Notes under the pieces: model-generated | The model's database searches: none | The model's input: only the letters and a program-made list of their open reading frames with translations | What the model was told of the DNA's origin: nothing | Shown: piece by piece, positions 1 through 9,760 of the stretch | Numbering within the stretch: position 1 is the first letter of the stretch | Layout: each line of letters starts with the position of its first letter | Origin: Pseudomonadota bacterium | GTDB lineage: Bacteria; Desulfobacterota; Desulfobacteria; Desulfobacterales; Desulfobacteraceae | Assembly: GCA_018821715.1 (NCBI GenBank) | Contig: JAHJLN010000304.1 | Location: forward strand, 1-41,813 | Length of the DNA: 41,813 bases | Direction of reading: 5' to 3' | Position numbers and translations under genes: made by a program

Positions 1-837
1 CGATTTGGTTCTAAAGGTGGCCCGCATGGCACAATCCAAACCACACTGAAAACAAGAGGCCTTGCCCACTCGGGAAATCTGATCCGGTGGATATGGATTG
101 AATGTGGCTTCCCGCTGATTTAATTTTATTGTCAACCGATTGAGTTCTTTTAAGGCCTCAGGATCACTTATGGGCACAGACAGAGTTCCCACCACAGCAA
201 TGGCTTTTAATTTCTTAGCACCCAAAACCGCGCCAAAACCACCGGTTGCACTCCCCTCATTATCTGTCATCAGATTTGCACTGCGGCACAGGTTCATCCC
301 GGCAGGCCCGGTGGTAATGAAATGTGTATTTTTACCATGCGTTTGTTTTAAATACTCTCCCACTTGCCTAACCCCGTCATGAAGGATTGTGGTGGCATCT
401 TTAAGGATTGCTTTTCCATCTGAAATGAATAGATAAACAGGTTTATTAGCCTTTCCAGACACCATTAATCCATCAAATCCGGCTTTTTTTAATGCAGGCC
501 CCCAATATCCGCCCATGTTGCCATAACAAAACCCTTCCGGCATCAACATGGGTGATTTTCCCACAACTTCAAAACGGGAGGCACCCTGGGCACCTGTTGC
601 CGTCAATGGACCTGTCATGAAAATCAAACAATTTTCCGGATCAAACGCCCTGGTCTTGGCAGGAACATATTCCCAGTAAAGTCGGGTAGCGATTCCGCGT
701 CCCCCTAAAAAGCGATCCGCATAGGGGTGAGTATCAATCTCTGTGATGGTTTCTAATGAGAGATCGACCTTTAAAATTTTTCCCCACCAGCCATAAATTG
801 AAGAATTCAAGGTCTCTTTGTTTTTTATTTCATTCAC
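1..837 (-). CDS. aldehyde ferredoxin oxidoreductase family protein (3' end outside window)
   Basis: The first 279 codons of a tungsten/molybdopterin AOR-family enzyme, which would oxidise aldehydes or carboxylate-type substrates with ferredoxin in the cytoplasm. The N-terminal domain shows YGWWGKILKVDLS, FLGGRGIATRLYWE, FMTGPLTATGAQGASRFEVV and the GGYWGPALKKAGFDG segment typical of the pterin-binding fold. Near the window edge SCFQCGLDC supplies the C-x2-C-x3-C part of the [4Fe-4S] ligand set. I place the start at a GTG (835-837) because AGGAGG (843-848) sits five bases upstream; the nearby ATG codons (837-839 and 831-833) run straight into stops. The gene lies 61 bases downstream of nfo on the same strand, so co-transcription is possible. 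The family is clear; the substrate (AOR, FOR, GOR or another) cannot be told from this half. Confidence 0.9.
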   Translation of the reverse strand, partial: MNEIKNKETLNSSIYGWWGKILKVDLSLETITEIDTHPYADRFLGGRGIATRLYWEYVPAKTRAFDPENCLIFMTGPLTATGAQGASRFEVVGKSPMLMPEGFCYGNMGGYWGPALKKAGFDGLMVSGKANKPVYLFISDGKAILKDATTILHDGVRQVGEYLKQTHGKNTHFITTGPAGMNLCRSANLMTDNEGSATGGFGAVLGAKKLKAIAVVGTLSVPISDPEALKELNRLTIKLNQREATFNPYPPDQISRVGKASCFQCGLDCAMRATFRTKS

Positions 838-898
838 ATTCCCCTCCTCTTGACTTCAGTTTTTACAGGGTCAAGCTTTAATGCTATATCGCATATTT

Positions 899-1741
899 TT
901 AATCAATCAAACCATAGAGAAGCCTGATCTCCTCTTCCCATAGGGATTGATCCGGTGTTTCAAGCACCATGGGAATATTGTCAAAACGCGCGTCGTTCAT
1001 GATGAATTTAAAAGGCTCAATCCCCAGCGACCCCTTTCCGATACTCTCGTGTCGGTCTACCCGGCTTCCAAAGATTTTTTTCGAATCATTCAGGTGCATG
1101 GCTTTCAAGTAACTGATACCCACAAGAGTGTCAAACTCCTGGAGGGTATTTTCAAAAGCCTTGGCTGTTTTGATATCATACCCGGCCGAATATGTATGAC
1201 AGGTGTCCAGGCAAATCCCCACGCGGCTCTTATCATGGACATTCCCAATAATCCGGGCCAAGTGTTCGAATCGATATCCCATATTGGTTCCCTGGCCTGC
1301 GGTGTTTTCAATAACTGCCGTAACGCCGGTTGTCTGATTCAGAACCCGGTTGATGGATTCCGCGATCCGTTCAAGGCAGTGATCAGGATCCATTTTGCCC
1401 AAGTGACTTCCCGGATGAAAATTCAGGTATTGAAGGCCCAAGTGTTCGCAGCGCTGCATCTCGTCAAGGAAGGCTGTCCTTGATTTTTCAAGAGCGTCTT
1501 CTTCAGGATGTCCGAGATTGATCAGGTAACTGTCATGGGGGAGGATGTGCCGGGGATTGAAACCCGCGGCCTTGCAGTTTTTCTTGAATTGGATGATGGT
1601 TTTATCCGTCAGGAGAGGTGAGGTCCATTGTCTCTGGTTCCTGGTGAACATGGCAAAGGCTTTTGCGCCAATACGGTTCGCATTTTGAGGGGCATTTTGT
1701 GTACCGCCATTGGTACTGACATGGGCTCCGATATACTTCAT
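899..1741 (-). CDS. nfo: endonuclease IV (AP endonuclease)
   Basis: Apurinic/apyrimidinic endonuclease of the Nfo family, acting in base-excision repair: it cuts 5' of abasic sites and removes blocked 3' ends. The 280-residue length is normal. The start [10 protein letters not shown] and the trinuclear zinc ligands are all present: His in [13 protein letters not shown] and LNFHPGSH, Glu in VIENTAGQG, Asp and His in CLDTCH, His in AMHLNDSK, Asp and His in SRVDRHES and Glu in VLETPD. A GGGGA ribosome-binding site precedes the ATG. The neighbouring AOR gene is functionally unrelated. No oddities were seen and I consider the call secure. Confidence 0.96.
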   Translation of the reverse strand: MKYIGAHVSTNGGTQNAPQNANRIGAKAFAMFTRNQRQWTSPLLTDKTIIQFKKNCKAAGFNPRHILPHDSYLINLGHPEEDALEKSRTAFLDEMQRCEHLGLQYLNFHPGSHLGKMDPDHCLERIAESINRVLNQTTGVTAVIENTAGQGTNMGYRFEHLARIIGNVHDKSRVGICLDTCHTYSAGYDIKTAKAFENTLQEFDTLVGISYLKAMHLNDSKKIFGSRVDRHESIGKGSLGIEPFKFIMNDARFDNIPMVLETPDQSLWEEEIRLLYGLID

Positions 1742-1867
1742 TTTTTTCCCCTATTATGGCTGCCATCAAGGATATTGTAACCCAATAGCATGGAATGATA
1801 AAAGCCCGCCACAAAAAATTATTTTTTCTCTAATCTTTTAATTGGCATAATCATCAATCTTTTCTTG

Positions 1868-1895
1868 TTGACTTTAAGAATTTTTTTAGTATACC
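1868..1895 (+). promoter_or_regulatory. candidate sigma-70 promoter for the aminotransferase-like gene
   Basis: TTGACT (1868-1873) and TATACC (1890-1895) are separated by 16 bases, about 90 bases before the ATG at 1988. Just downstream ATAAAAACATC occurs twice in tandem. The match is reasonable, but the region is AT-rich and chance similarity is possible. Confidence 0.35.
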
Positions 1896-1987
1896 ATAAA
1901 AACATCATAAAAACATCTGTTTTATGCGCATGGCGGCACCACAGATAAATGACAAATGGACACACTTGATAACAAAAGGCAATATCC

Positions 1988-3328
1988 ATGAAAACCATAG
2001 TCAACAGGCAAATCATTAATCAGGTGATAGAGTGCAGCGGTCTCCACACAGTGGGAAGGGCAACTATCAGGGAGATGGTGGGGATCATCAATGCCATTGA
2101 ATTAAAAACAGATGTTTCATTTATTCGAATGGAGATGGGAGAGCCAGGGCTCGTACCGCCGAAAATCGGAATCCAGGCGGAAAAGGCGGCATTAAAAAAA
2201 GAAATTGTTTCCCAATACCCCATGATAGAAGGTATTGCGAGCCTGAAACATGAAATGTCGAGATTTGTAAAATTATTTTTAGATGTGACGGTAGCTCCCA
2301 AAGGGTGTATTCCCACAAACGGCAATATCCAGGGTGGTTTTGCCTCTCTTTTTGTTGCCTGTCGAAGGGGAGAAAAAAATACAACATTATTCCTTGATCC
2401 AGGATATCCGCTTTATAAACAGCAGCTGTATGTAATGGGACTGCCATATAAACAATTTGATGTCACAAATTTTCGACATGAAAAACTTGAAGAAAAACTG
2501 AATGCTGTCTGCAGCAGTGGCCAAATAGGCACCATTGTCTATGCCAATCCCAATAACCCTGCCTGGATCTGTTTTACAGACAGGGAACTTGAAATCATAG
2601 CACAAACAGCCAATAAATATAATATCATCATTATTGAGGATCTTGCCTGTATTGGCATGGATTTTGGCAAAGATATTTCAACCCCGGGCCAGGCGCCTTT
2701 CCAGGCTTCTGTTGCCAAATATACGGATAATTATATCCTGCTGTTCTCAGCCTCCAATATGTTCAGCTATGCAGGACAGCGTATCGGCTGCATGGTAATC
2801 TCGGATATTTTATATGCGGGAAAATTTCCCGGATTGACCCGCTTTTTCCCCTCAGATGAGTTGGGGCATGCAGTTGTTTACGGTGCCATGTACGCTTTGT
2901 CAGCAGGGGTGTCCCATTCTGCCCAGCATGGATTTTCTGCCATGCTTAAAGCTGTCAATGATGGGACTCTTGATTTTATCCGTGACCTGAAAACATATGA
3001 AAACCGCTCCCGAAAAATGAAACAGATCTTTTTAGACAACGGCTTTGATCTGGTTTATGAACATGACGCTGACAAGCCAGCCATGGATGGGTATTATTTT
3101 TGTTTTTCCTATCCCGGATTCAGCGGGGTTGAACTGGTTGAAGAGCTTCTTTATTACGGAATAAGTGCTATTTCACTTTTCATAACAGGCAGTGAACGTC
3201 TGGAAGGCGTACGGGCATGCGTCTCTAAAGTGGACACGCAGAAGATGAAAATTCTTGAATCCAGACTTGCAAAATTCAATAAACATCATTCAGGGAATCT
3301 GGCCGATCGGACATATAAAAAATATTAA
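1988..3328 (+). CDS. class I/II aminotransferase-fold protein lacking the PLP lysine
   Basis: A 446-residue fold-type I PLP protein (Aminotran_1_2). Family landmarks are present: DPGYPLYKQQ for the P-x-Y region, ANPNNP for the PLP-contacting Asn, IIEDLACIGMDF for the Asp that pairs with the pyridine nitrogen (D218), and EGVRACVS for the substrate-carboxylate Arg. The Schiff-base motif reads SASNMFSYAGQRIG, matching the aminotransferase signature except that the lysine is Asn257 (codon AAT, one base from Lys). The usual Tyr three residues after the Asp is Cys221 (TGT, one base from Tyr). Both are established PLP contacts, so normal transamination should be impaired. The frame is otherwise open over the full length, so this is either a recently inactivated enzyme or a repurposed one. 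It stands alone, with no operon partner. Confidence 0.8.
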   Translation: MKTIVNRQIINQVIECSGLHTVGRATIREMVGIINAIELKTDVSFIRMEMGEPGLVPPKIGIQAEKAALKKEIVSQYPMIEGIASLKHEMSRFVKLFLDVTVAPKGCIPTNGNIQGGFASLFVACRRGEKNTTLFLDPGYPLYKQQLYVMGLPYKQFDVTNFRHEKLEEKLNAVCSSGQIGTIVYANPNNPAWICFTDRELEIIAQTANKYNIIIIEDLACIGMDFGKDISTPGQAPFQASVAKYTDNYILLFSASNMFSYAGQRIGCMVISDILYAGKFPGLTRFFPSDELGHAVVYGAMYALSAGVSHSAQHGFSAMLKAVNDGTLDFIRDLKTYENRSRKMKQIFLDNGFDLVYEHDADKPAMDGYYFCFSYPGFSGVELVEELLYYGISAISLFITGSERLEGVRACVSKVDTQKMKILESRLAKFNKHHSGNLADRTYKKY

Positions 3329-3562
3329 AAAAATCAGATTTGGGTTGGTTTAATTATGCTTCCCTTTTCAATTATTCGTTGTCTTTACAATTAACTGCCG
3401 GTTGTTGTTCTGCCATGTTGTTTTAATGTGTTTACTCCTCACCCATTATTCGATATATTAAACTATACCAATTTCCAGGCAAAAGAGTTGTGTTGTTTTT
3501 TTGTGCATCAAATAACTTGATTGTCATTTCATCTTGAAAAGTTTTGCAATCAGGAGCAACGG

Positions 3563-5152
3563 ATGGAAAAAAATGGACCGGTAACGCTGTTAAAAGAAGA
3601 AATCAGGCAATTAAAACAGGAGATTTCTGATTTACGGCTGACATCGGAGATTTATTTTGAAACGTTGAATTCATCGGTGGACGCCATTGTCCGTTACGAT
3701 GCCCAAGGTCTTGTAGAATATTTGAACCCAGCCTTTACAAAACTGTTTGGCTGGACATTTGAGGAGCTCAAAGGCAAGCGTGTGGATTTTGTTCCCAAGG
3801 AAGCCATTAAAGAAACTCAGGAAGCGATTCGCCGAATAAAGGCAGGAGAAGAAATTACAAATTTCCCCACCCAGAGACTGACAAAAGACGGGAGAATATT
3901 GGAAGTGGCCATGAGTGTTGCTTCCATCTATGATGATGACGGTCTCAATATCGGCAATGCAGTCATCATCAGGGATGAGACGGAACGAAAAAAAGCAGAG
4001 CTTCGAAAACTCGAATCCATCGGCACCCTTGCCGGAGGTCTTGCCCATGATTTCAACAACCTTTTATCCGTAATCCTTGGAAATGTTTCCATAGCAGAAC
4101 TGGAAGCCAAAGACGACATCAACATTCTAAAGCATCTTTACTGTGCTGAACATGCCTGCCTTCAAGCAGGAGAACTTGCCAAACAATTGATTACCTTTTC
4201 CAGGGGCGGCACTCCCAATAAACAAGAGGGCTCCATAAAGTTCCTTGTTCAACAGGCAGGTTCCCTGTTCTCGGAAACCAAAAACATTGAATGGCAGTTC
4301 GACTTGCCCGATGATCTGTTTTTGCTTGAATATGATGACACTCAGATGAAACAAGCCATAAACAACATTCTGCGCAATGCGGTAGACGCCATGCCTGACG
4401 GCGGAAAAATCATTATCCGGGCAGAAAATATTGTGGCGGGTGAGAATTCAGAACACCGTCATGCCGCCCTTTCAAAAGGAAGATATGTCATGATCATCAT
4501 CCAGGATCAGGGAAAGGGGATCAACCCGAACCATCTTGAAAAAATCTTTGATCCATACTTTACCACCAAAGGAATGGGTATACAAAGAGGAGTCGGACTG
4601 GGGCTCACCATTGCCTATTCCATTATTCACAACCATGGCGGCCGTATTACTGTTAAGCCTGTCAAACCGTCAGGAACGATTGTTACCCTTTATCTGCCGG
4701 CTCTTGAAAGTGCCGGCAGCTGGTCTGCGGCGGAAAAAATGGAACAAGCCGTCCAAGATACTGTCATTGTAAAAAAGATCCTGCTCATGGATGATGAAGA
4801 AATGATCCGCAGTCTTGGAAAAAGACTCCTTGAAAAACTCGGCTACCAGGCTGAAACAGCTAGTGACGGCACCATGGCTATACAACTCTATAAAGAGGCT
4901 GCCCTGGCCGACGATCCATTTGATCTCGTTATCCTGGACCTGACTGTAAAGGGTGGCCTTGGCGGACTCAAGACCCTTAAAACCCTTCAGCAGATAAACC
5001 CGGATGTCATTGCCATTGTATCCAGCGGGTATTCCTCAGATCCTGTCATCACCGGTTTCAAAACATATGGTTTTAAAATGGCCCTTCCCAAGCCCTACAG
5101 CAGCCGTTCCATGCAAGAGGCCATCATCCGGTCGGCAAAACGAACTGCATGA
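3563..5152 (+). CDS. cytoplasmic PAS hybrid histidine kinase with receiver domain
   Basis: A 529-residue soluble sensor kinase. After a short coiled coil (KEEIRQLKQEI) comes one PAS domain (about 25-145; FGWTFEELKGKRVDF). The HisKA dimerisation helix has its phospho-acceptor His in GGLAHDFNN, the HATPase_c domain has N-box NNILRNAVDAMP and G boxes DQGKGI and GVGLGLT, and the C-terminal receiver has acidic pair MDDEE, phospho-Asp in VILDLTVKGG and Lys in LPKPYS. No membrane segment was seen. I chose the ATG at 3563 with CAGGAG just upstream; a TTG at 3521 would add 14 residues but lacks a ribosome-binding site. The receiver closely resembles that of the convergent kinase at 5178-7907, suggesting paralogy. 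The output partner is not in the window. Confidence 0.9.
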   Translation: MEKNGPVTLLKEEIRQLKQEISDLRLTSEIYFETLNSSVDAIVRYDAQGLVEYLNPAFTKLFGWTFEELKGKRVDFVPKEAIKETQEAIRRIKAGEEITNFPTQRLTKDGRILEVAMSVASIYDDDGLNIGNAVIIRDETERKKAELRKLESIGTLAGGLAHDFNNLLSVILGNVSIAELEAKDDINILKHLYCAEHACLQAGELAKQLITFSRGGTPNKQEGSIKFLVQQAGSLFSETKNIEWQFDLPDDLFLLEYDDTQMKQAINNILRNAVDAMPDGGKIIIRAENIVAGENSEHRHAALSKGRYVMIIIQDQGKGINPNHLEKIFDPYFTTKGMGIQRGVGLGLTIAYSIIHNHGGRITVKPVKPSGTIVTLYLPALESAGSWSAAEKMEQAVQDTVIVKKILLMDDEEMIRSLGKRLLEKLGYQAETASDGTMAIQLYKEAALADDPFDLVILDLTVKGGLGGLKTLKTLQQINPDVIAIVSSGYSSDPVITGFKTYGFKMALPKPYSSRSMQEAIIRSAKRTA

Positions 5153-5177
5153 AGGGCAACGTCATGTTCACTAAACC

Positions 5178-7907
5178 TCAAACCTTTAAACCGCTCGTGA
5201 TCTCATTTAATAATTTTCGAAGTTCTTTCATCTCATAGGGTTTGGATATGGCGTATTTGAAACCGTATTTTCTGAAATTCATCATTATGGGATCGTCATG
5301 GTAGCCGCTGGAGACAATTGCGGTAACGCCTGGATCAATTGTTAACAATTGGCTGATAGTATCTTTTCCTCCCATGCCACCTTTCACAGTCAGGTCTAAA
5401 ATCACAATATCAATGGGATTACCTGAATCCATGGCCTTCTTGTACAACGCTACAGCCGTGTTCCCATTTTCTGCTAATTGTACGGCATATCCAATTCGTT
5501 TGAGCATTTTACAAGCAATGTCTAAAATCCCGGGTTCATCATCCATCACAAGTATTGTTTCGTTTTCTAAATTGGCTGTCTTTTTTATCGAAACCTTTTT
5601 TTCAGGGTTTATTTCTAAAGCAGGAAGATATATCTCAAATGTTGTCCCTGCACCCTGCTCTGAATTGACAAAAATATATCCCTCGTGCCGCTTAATAATA
5701 GAATAGGTTGTTGTAAGTCCTAACCCCATTCCTTTTTGGTCTCCTCTTTGTTTGGTTGAATAATAGGGATCAAATAGAAATGACAGGTTTTCTTCAGGAA
5801 TCCCGGGGCCCCGATCCTGAATCGATATTTTTACATATTTTCCGTCTGCCATGAATACACCGGGTTTGTTTTCACTTATCATTACATTTTCTGCTGCAAC
5901 TTTTATGATTCCCCCTTTTGGAACAGCTTCTCTGGCATTTGTAATCAGATTGTAGATGGCCTGCTTCATCTGCTCCTGATCAAATTTGACCTCCCACAGA
6001 TCTTCTGAAATATTAAAGATTCCTCTGGCATTTGAGCCGGAAAGGGCAAGATTTGTGGCGTCTTCAATCAGGTGAATCAAAGAACCGGGATTTTTTATGG
6101 AAATACCGCCCTTGGAAAAAGTAATAAATTTGCCTGTCAGCGCCTTTGCCCGTCTGCAGGCTTTGCAGACTTCGTTTAAATTGTTATAAATCTCGTTTCC
6201 AGGATCGATATGCATTTGAGACAATTCTGTGTACCCCTGAACGATTGAAATCAGGTTGTTAAAATCATGCGCGATTCCCCCGGCCAGTGTGCCGATGGAT
6301 TCCAGCTTCTGGACCCTTAAAATTTCTTCTTCCATTTTTCGTTTTTCAGTAATATCCAGAACAATTACGATAAACGCAATGGGCTGGCCGGTATGGTCAA
6401 AAATGGAACTGCCGATGAGTGATACCGGGAAACGGTCTTGGTTTTTCCGCAGAAAATAGGTTTCTATTTTGGTCGTCCCTGTTTTCATGAATTGACTCAA
6501 TTCCCACGTCAATTTTTGGGTCAGATCCTCTGGCCAATACTTGCAGGGGATTTTTGACCCGATCAGCTCATCTCGAGAAAAACCCGTCATTTGACAAAAG
6601 CTGGGATTTATATCCAGATGAAAACTATCTGTACCAATAAGCAGGATTCCAACACCTGCATTTTCAATAATCGATCGAAATTTTTCTTCGGATCGTTTAA
6701 GGGACTCCTCTGTCTGTCGGATTCGGGTTATATCAATTCCGCTTGCAATAATATACTCTTCGGAATGGTCTTCGTTAAAGGCTAAGGCTGCGGACCATGC
6801 AACCAACAGCCGGGTGCCGTCTCTTGTAATAAAATGGTTTTCATAAAGGTTTGCAGACTGTTCAGGCTGGAAATCAAAAACAATTGATTTGACCGCATCC
6901 CTCTCTTCTTCCACCACCAGAAGGTCCCAGATCGACCTGCCTTTTACTTCTTCAAATGTATATCCGGATATGTATTCACAGGCCCTGTTAAAGCGGACAA
7001 TTCTTCCATCCCGATAAATTACGGTGATTAATGCCCCGGCCGTATCAAGGATGGTGTTTACAAAATTGCGTTCTTCAGATAATTGATACGTCCGTTCAAC
7101 TACTTTTTGTTCCAGGTTTTCAATCAATCCCTGGAGTTGGCCTGTCATGCTGTTGAAGTTTTCAGCCAAAAAACCGATTTCATTCTCTGCCCTGATTTGA
7201 GCCCTGGCAGTCATGTCTCCTTTAGCCACTTTTTGAGCCGTCTCCACCAAATGGGTGATGGGATTAACAATGGACCGGCTGATGACATACCCGAGTAAGA
7301 CGGCCAGAAAAGAAAAGATCAGGCCGGAAATAACGGCGAGTCTGGAATGAATCCGGTAAAGGCGGCGATTGCTTTGTATTAAGGTATCTGTTTTTTTTTC
7401 ATTTATCCTGTAGAATGCTTCAGTTTTTGCCTGCAGTGAATTTTCCAGCAGGGCTGCTATTCTCATTTGCCTGCCGTCAATAGGTTTCCAGGCATCGGGA
7501 TTATTCCGGTAAAAAGTTCTCAGTTCATTTGATAGCGACATATACGTATCATAGGCATGCCTGACACTTTTAATGATCTTTTTATCTTCAATCTCCTGAA
7601 CTCTTTTTTCAAGCGACGTCAAAAGGGTGTCAATGTTTTTTTCCAACACCTCAATTGTTCTGATATGCGCCTTGTTTCCGGTGGACACGTACTGGTCTAC
7701 CTTTAAACTGTGAAACAGTGTGCCGCTTGTAATGGCTGCCATATCGGTCAGAATAGGCTGTTGGTCACTTAAAATTTTTTCAGTATTGGTATTGAGCTGA
7801 TTTAAGTTATATACACTAAAGGTCCCGGCACCCGCCATGAGCACGGCCAGCAGGAAAAATGAGAAAATCAGCCTTTGACGGACGGTTTGATTCATAAATA
7901 GTGTCAT
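5178..7907 (-). CDS. membrane hybrid histidine kinase (HAMP-PAS-PAS-HK-REC)
   Basis: About 909 residues. TM1 is RLIFSFFLLAVLMAGAG, followed by a helical periplasmic region of about 150 residues like a four-helix-bundle chemoreceptor sensor. Then come TM2 (VISGLIFSFLAVLLGYVI), HAMP (about 213-265), two PAS domains (FEEVKGRSIWDL; FSRDELIGSKI), HisKA with His in GGIAHDFNN, HATPase_c (YNLITNAREAVP, DRGPGIPE, GMGLGLT) and a receiver (MDDEPG, VILDLTVKGG, SKPYE). An in-frame TTG at 7931 overlaps the TGA of the upstream binding-protein gene (TTGA), but the ATG at 7907 has an AGGG upstream and I prefer it; an ATG four codons later is also possible. Translational coupling to the orphan peptide-binding lipoprotein suggests that protein feeds this kinase its signal (inference). 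Confidence 0.9.
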   Translation of the reverse strand: MTLFMNQTVRQRLIFSFFLLAVLMAGAGTFSVYNLNQLNTNTEKILSDQQPILTDMAAITSGTLFHSLKVDQYVSTGNKAHIRTIEVLEKNIDTLLTSLEKRVQEIEDKKIIKSVRHAYDTYMSLSNELRTFYRNNPDAWKPIDGRQMRIAALLENSLQAKTEAFYRINEKKTDTLIQSNRRLYRIHSRLAVISGLIFSFLAVLLGYVISRSIVNPITHLVETAQKVAKGDMTARAQIRAENEIGFLAENFNSMTGQLQGLIENLEQKVVERTYQLSEERNFVNTILDTAGALITVIYRDGRIVRFNRACEYISGYTFEEVKGRSIWDLLVVEEERDAVKSIVFDFQPEQSANLYENHFITRDGTRLLVAWSAALAFNEDHSEEYIIASGIDITRIRQTEESLKRSEEKFRSIIENAGVGILLIGTDSFHLDINPSFCQMTGFSRDELIGSKIPCKYWPEDLTQKLTWELSQFMKTGTTKIETYFLRKNQDRFPVSLIGSSIFDHTGQPIAFIVIVLDITEKRKMEEEILRVQKLESIGTLAGGIAHDFNNLISIVQGYTELSQMHIDPGNEIYNNLNEVCKACRRAKALTGKFITFSKGGISIKNPGSLIHLIEDATNLALSGSNARGIFNISEDLWEVKFDQEQMKQAIYNLITNAREAVPKGGIIKVAAENVMISENKPGVFMADGKYVKISIQDRGPGIPEENLSFLFDPYYSTKQRGDQKGMGLGLTTTYSIIKRHEGYIFVNSEQGAGTTFEIYLPALEINPEKKVSIKKTANLENETILVMDDEPGILDIACKMLKRIGYAVQLAENGNTAVALYKKAMDSGNPIDIVILDLTVKGGMGGKDTISQLLTIDPGVTAIVSSGYHDDPIMMNFRKYGFKYAISKPYEMKELRKLLNEITSGLKV

Positions 7908-7927
7908 ATTCAAGACCCTGAAAGCAT

Positions 7928-9610
7928 TCAATCTGCTGTCTGCAAATAGTAAAAATCTTCATCACTTCCCATTACCGGGCAATAGGTATAATTTTTAATC
8001 CGTGGACTGAGTATGTGGTGGTCAGGTGTGGAAAGACAAAATATATTCACTGCATCATCAAGGATAGTCTTTTGAATCCGGCCATAGATTATTTTTAATT
8101 CTGATTTTTCCACTGTTTTTCTGGCCGTTTCCAGTAAAATATCCAAATCCGGGTTCTTGTAATGACCTGGATTTGTCCACTGGCCGGCCTGGGAGGAGTG
8201 ATACCCCGACCACAGGTAATTATCCGGATCAGGATATGCTTTGCTTGAATAGATGGGAAACATGGACGGGGCTGTATTGAAATCATTAAAGGTTGTCACG
8301 GCATCAGCCCAGGCCATGGGAATGATATTGACTGTTATGTTCAGCAGGGCCAGCTGGTCGCGCAGAAGTTCACCGGTTATTCTTTCTTCTTCAAGCCCGG
8401 TTACATACACATAATCCAGAAGGAATCCGCCGTCAGGCCAGGGAGATTTGGCCAGTTCCTGCTGCGCTTTTTTTAGATCCAGATGATAGGGTTCCCTGTC
8501 CTGGTAAGAAAATTCCAGTCCCGGGGGCAATGGTCCATTGAGGATCGTTGCCCTGTCTTTCCAGGTCTTTTTCAGGGTCTTGTAGTCAAAGGCATAGGAG
8601 ATGGCTTTTCTGACATGCCGATCAGCAGTGAACCCCCTCTGGTTATTCAGTTTGACCTCATAAATTTCCAGGGTGGGTGTTTCAACAATGGTAAATCCTT
8701 TATCTTTTAATTTGACCTGGACTTCGGGTGATGCCCAGTCCACCATATCAACTTCACCAAGTTCAAGGGCAATTGTTTTGTTTTCATTATCATTAATAAC
8801 TTTTCGGACATAGCTCTTTAAATGCTTTTTATCCGGCCAGCCCCGCCAATAGTTTTCTACTGCTTTAAATTCATAGATGTTTCCCGGTTTCCAGTCACCG
8901 ATTGTAAACGGGCCTGAACCTTCTGCATGGTCTGACAACCATGTCTGTCCGTCATCTTTCCCCGCATGTGCCTGTACTTTTTCCGGGTTGACAACAAAAA
9001 GCCACGGCAAGGTATGAAGAAAGGGACCAAAAGGTTGCAGAAGTGAAATTTTAATTGTATGCGAATCAAGTACTTTCACGCTGTTTTTGTCCATTATTCC
9101 GGAAAAAAGATTTGCCGGACCTTTATTGATCCGCAGCATCCGGTTTGCAGAGTATTTTACCGCCTCGGCGGTTACCGGTGTGTTGTCGTGAAAGACCGCA
9201 TTTTTTGATAATTTAAAAATCCATTCCCTGGTATCTTTTGACACCTCATGGGATTCGGCAAGCCAGGGTATTGCCCTGGGAGGATTCCCTACATGCCTGA
9301 AAAGAGCATCATACAGGTTTTTCAAACTGCTGCTGATGGCTGAATCAAACCCGATTGCAGGGTCTATGGTGTAAAGATCAACTGCACTGCCCATGATGAT
9401 CTTATCGGGTCGCATCTGGATTGACTGTGACGGGGTCTCGGGTTCAGAAGGTCCGCAATTGGCTAAGGTAAGACCCAATAGTGCCATTCCACTGATTTTA
9501 CCGGACAAGCTTAAAAATGTTCTTCGATCCATGGCGGTCATAAAGCCGGTTGCTGGATCGTCAATTTTGTTTTTTCCAAACCCTTTGTGGTGAAAGTTTT
9601 TTTTTGTCAT
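7928..9610 (-). CDS. Tat-exported oligopeptide-binding lipoprotein (SBP_bac_5), orphan
   Basis: A periplasmic solute-binding protein of ABC transporter family 5 (OppA/DppA/NikA type), about 560 residues. Near the N-terminus MDRRTFLSLSG is a twin-arginine motif, followed by a hydrophobic stretch and lipobox LANC, so it should be exported folded and lipid-anchored. Family features include the ...SSLKNLYDALFRH and EWIFKLSKNAVFHDNTPVTA segments and RHVRKAISYAFDYKTL. I start at the ATG at 9610, which has AAGGAG 11 bases upstream; an upstream start (9664) is less likely. No permease or ATPase gene adjoins it. Instead the gene runs directly into a hybrid kinase, which suggests a role as sensory binding protein rather than importer component. 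The ligand is unknown. Confidence 0.9.
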   Translation of the reverse strand: MTKKNFHHKGFGKNKIDDPATGFMTAMDRRTFLSLSGKISGMALLGLTLANCGPSEPETPSQSIQMRPDKIIMGSAVDLYTIDPAIGFDSAISSSLKNLYDALFRHVGNPPRAIPWLAESHEVSKDTREWIFKLSKNAVFHDNTPVTAEAVKYSANRMLRINKGPANLFSGIMDKNSVKVLDSHTIKISLLQPFGPFLHTLPWLFVVNPEKVQAHAGKDDGQTWLSDHAEGSGPFTIGDWKPGNIYEFKAVENYWRGWPDKKHLKSYVRKVINDNENKTIALELGEVDMVDWASPEVQVKLKDKGFTIVETPTLEIYEVKLNNQRGFTADRHVRKAISYAFDYKTLKKTWKDRATILNGPLPPGLEFSYQDREPYHLDLKKAQQELAKSPWPDGGFLLDYVYVTGLEEERITGELLRDQLALLNITVNIIPMAWADAVTTFNDFNTAPSMFPIYSSKAYPDPDNYLWSGYHSSQAGQWTNPGHYKNPDLDILLETARKTVEKSELKIIYGRIQKTILDDAVNIFCLSTPDHHILSPRIKNYTYCPVMGSDEDFYYLQTAD

Positions 9611-9760
9611 TACGGCACCGGCTCCTTTTCTTTCATCTATACAATTAAACCAATGATTCCACAATTAATATAGAATATAAACACCCAGCAACGTTTCAAC
9701 CTGCCATGTCCCGGCTTTTTCTTTAAAAAAGGCCCATCAAAGTCAAAAACAAAGAGGATA

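Noticed and set aside
140-382. An 80-codon frame opposite the AOR gene
   Set aside because: It is antisense to a well-supported AOR reading frame and has no independent support.
849-875. CTTGAC...GTCAAG inverted repeat between nfo and the AOR gene
   Set aside because: Six-base arms with a 15-base loop and no T-tract; too weak to call a terminator or operator.
947-1483. A 178-codon frame opposite nfo
   Set aside because: It is a shadow of nfo on the other strand with no start signal; nfo itself is certain.
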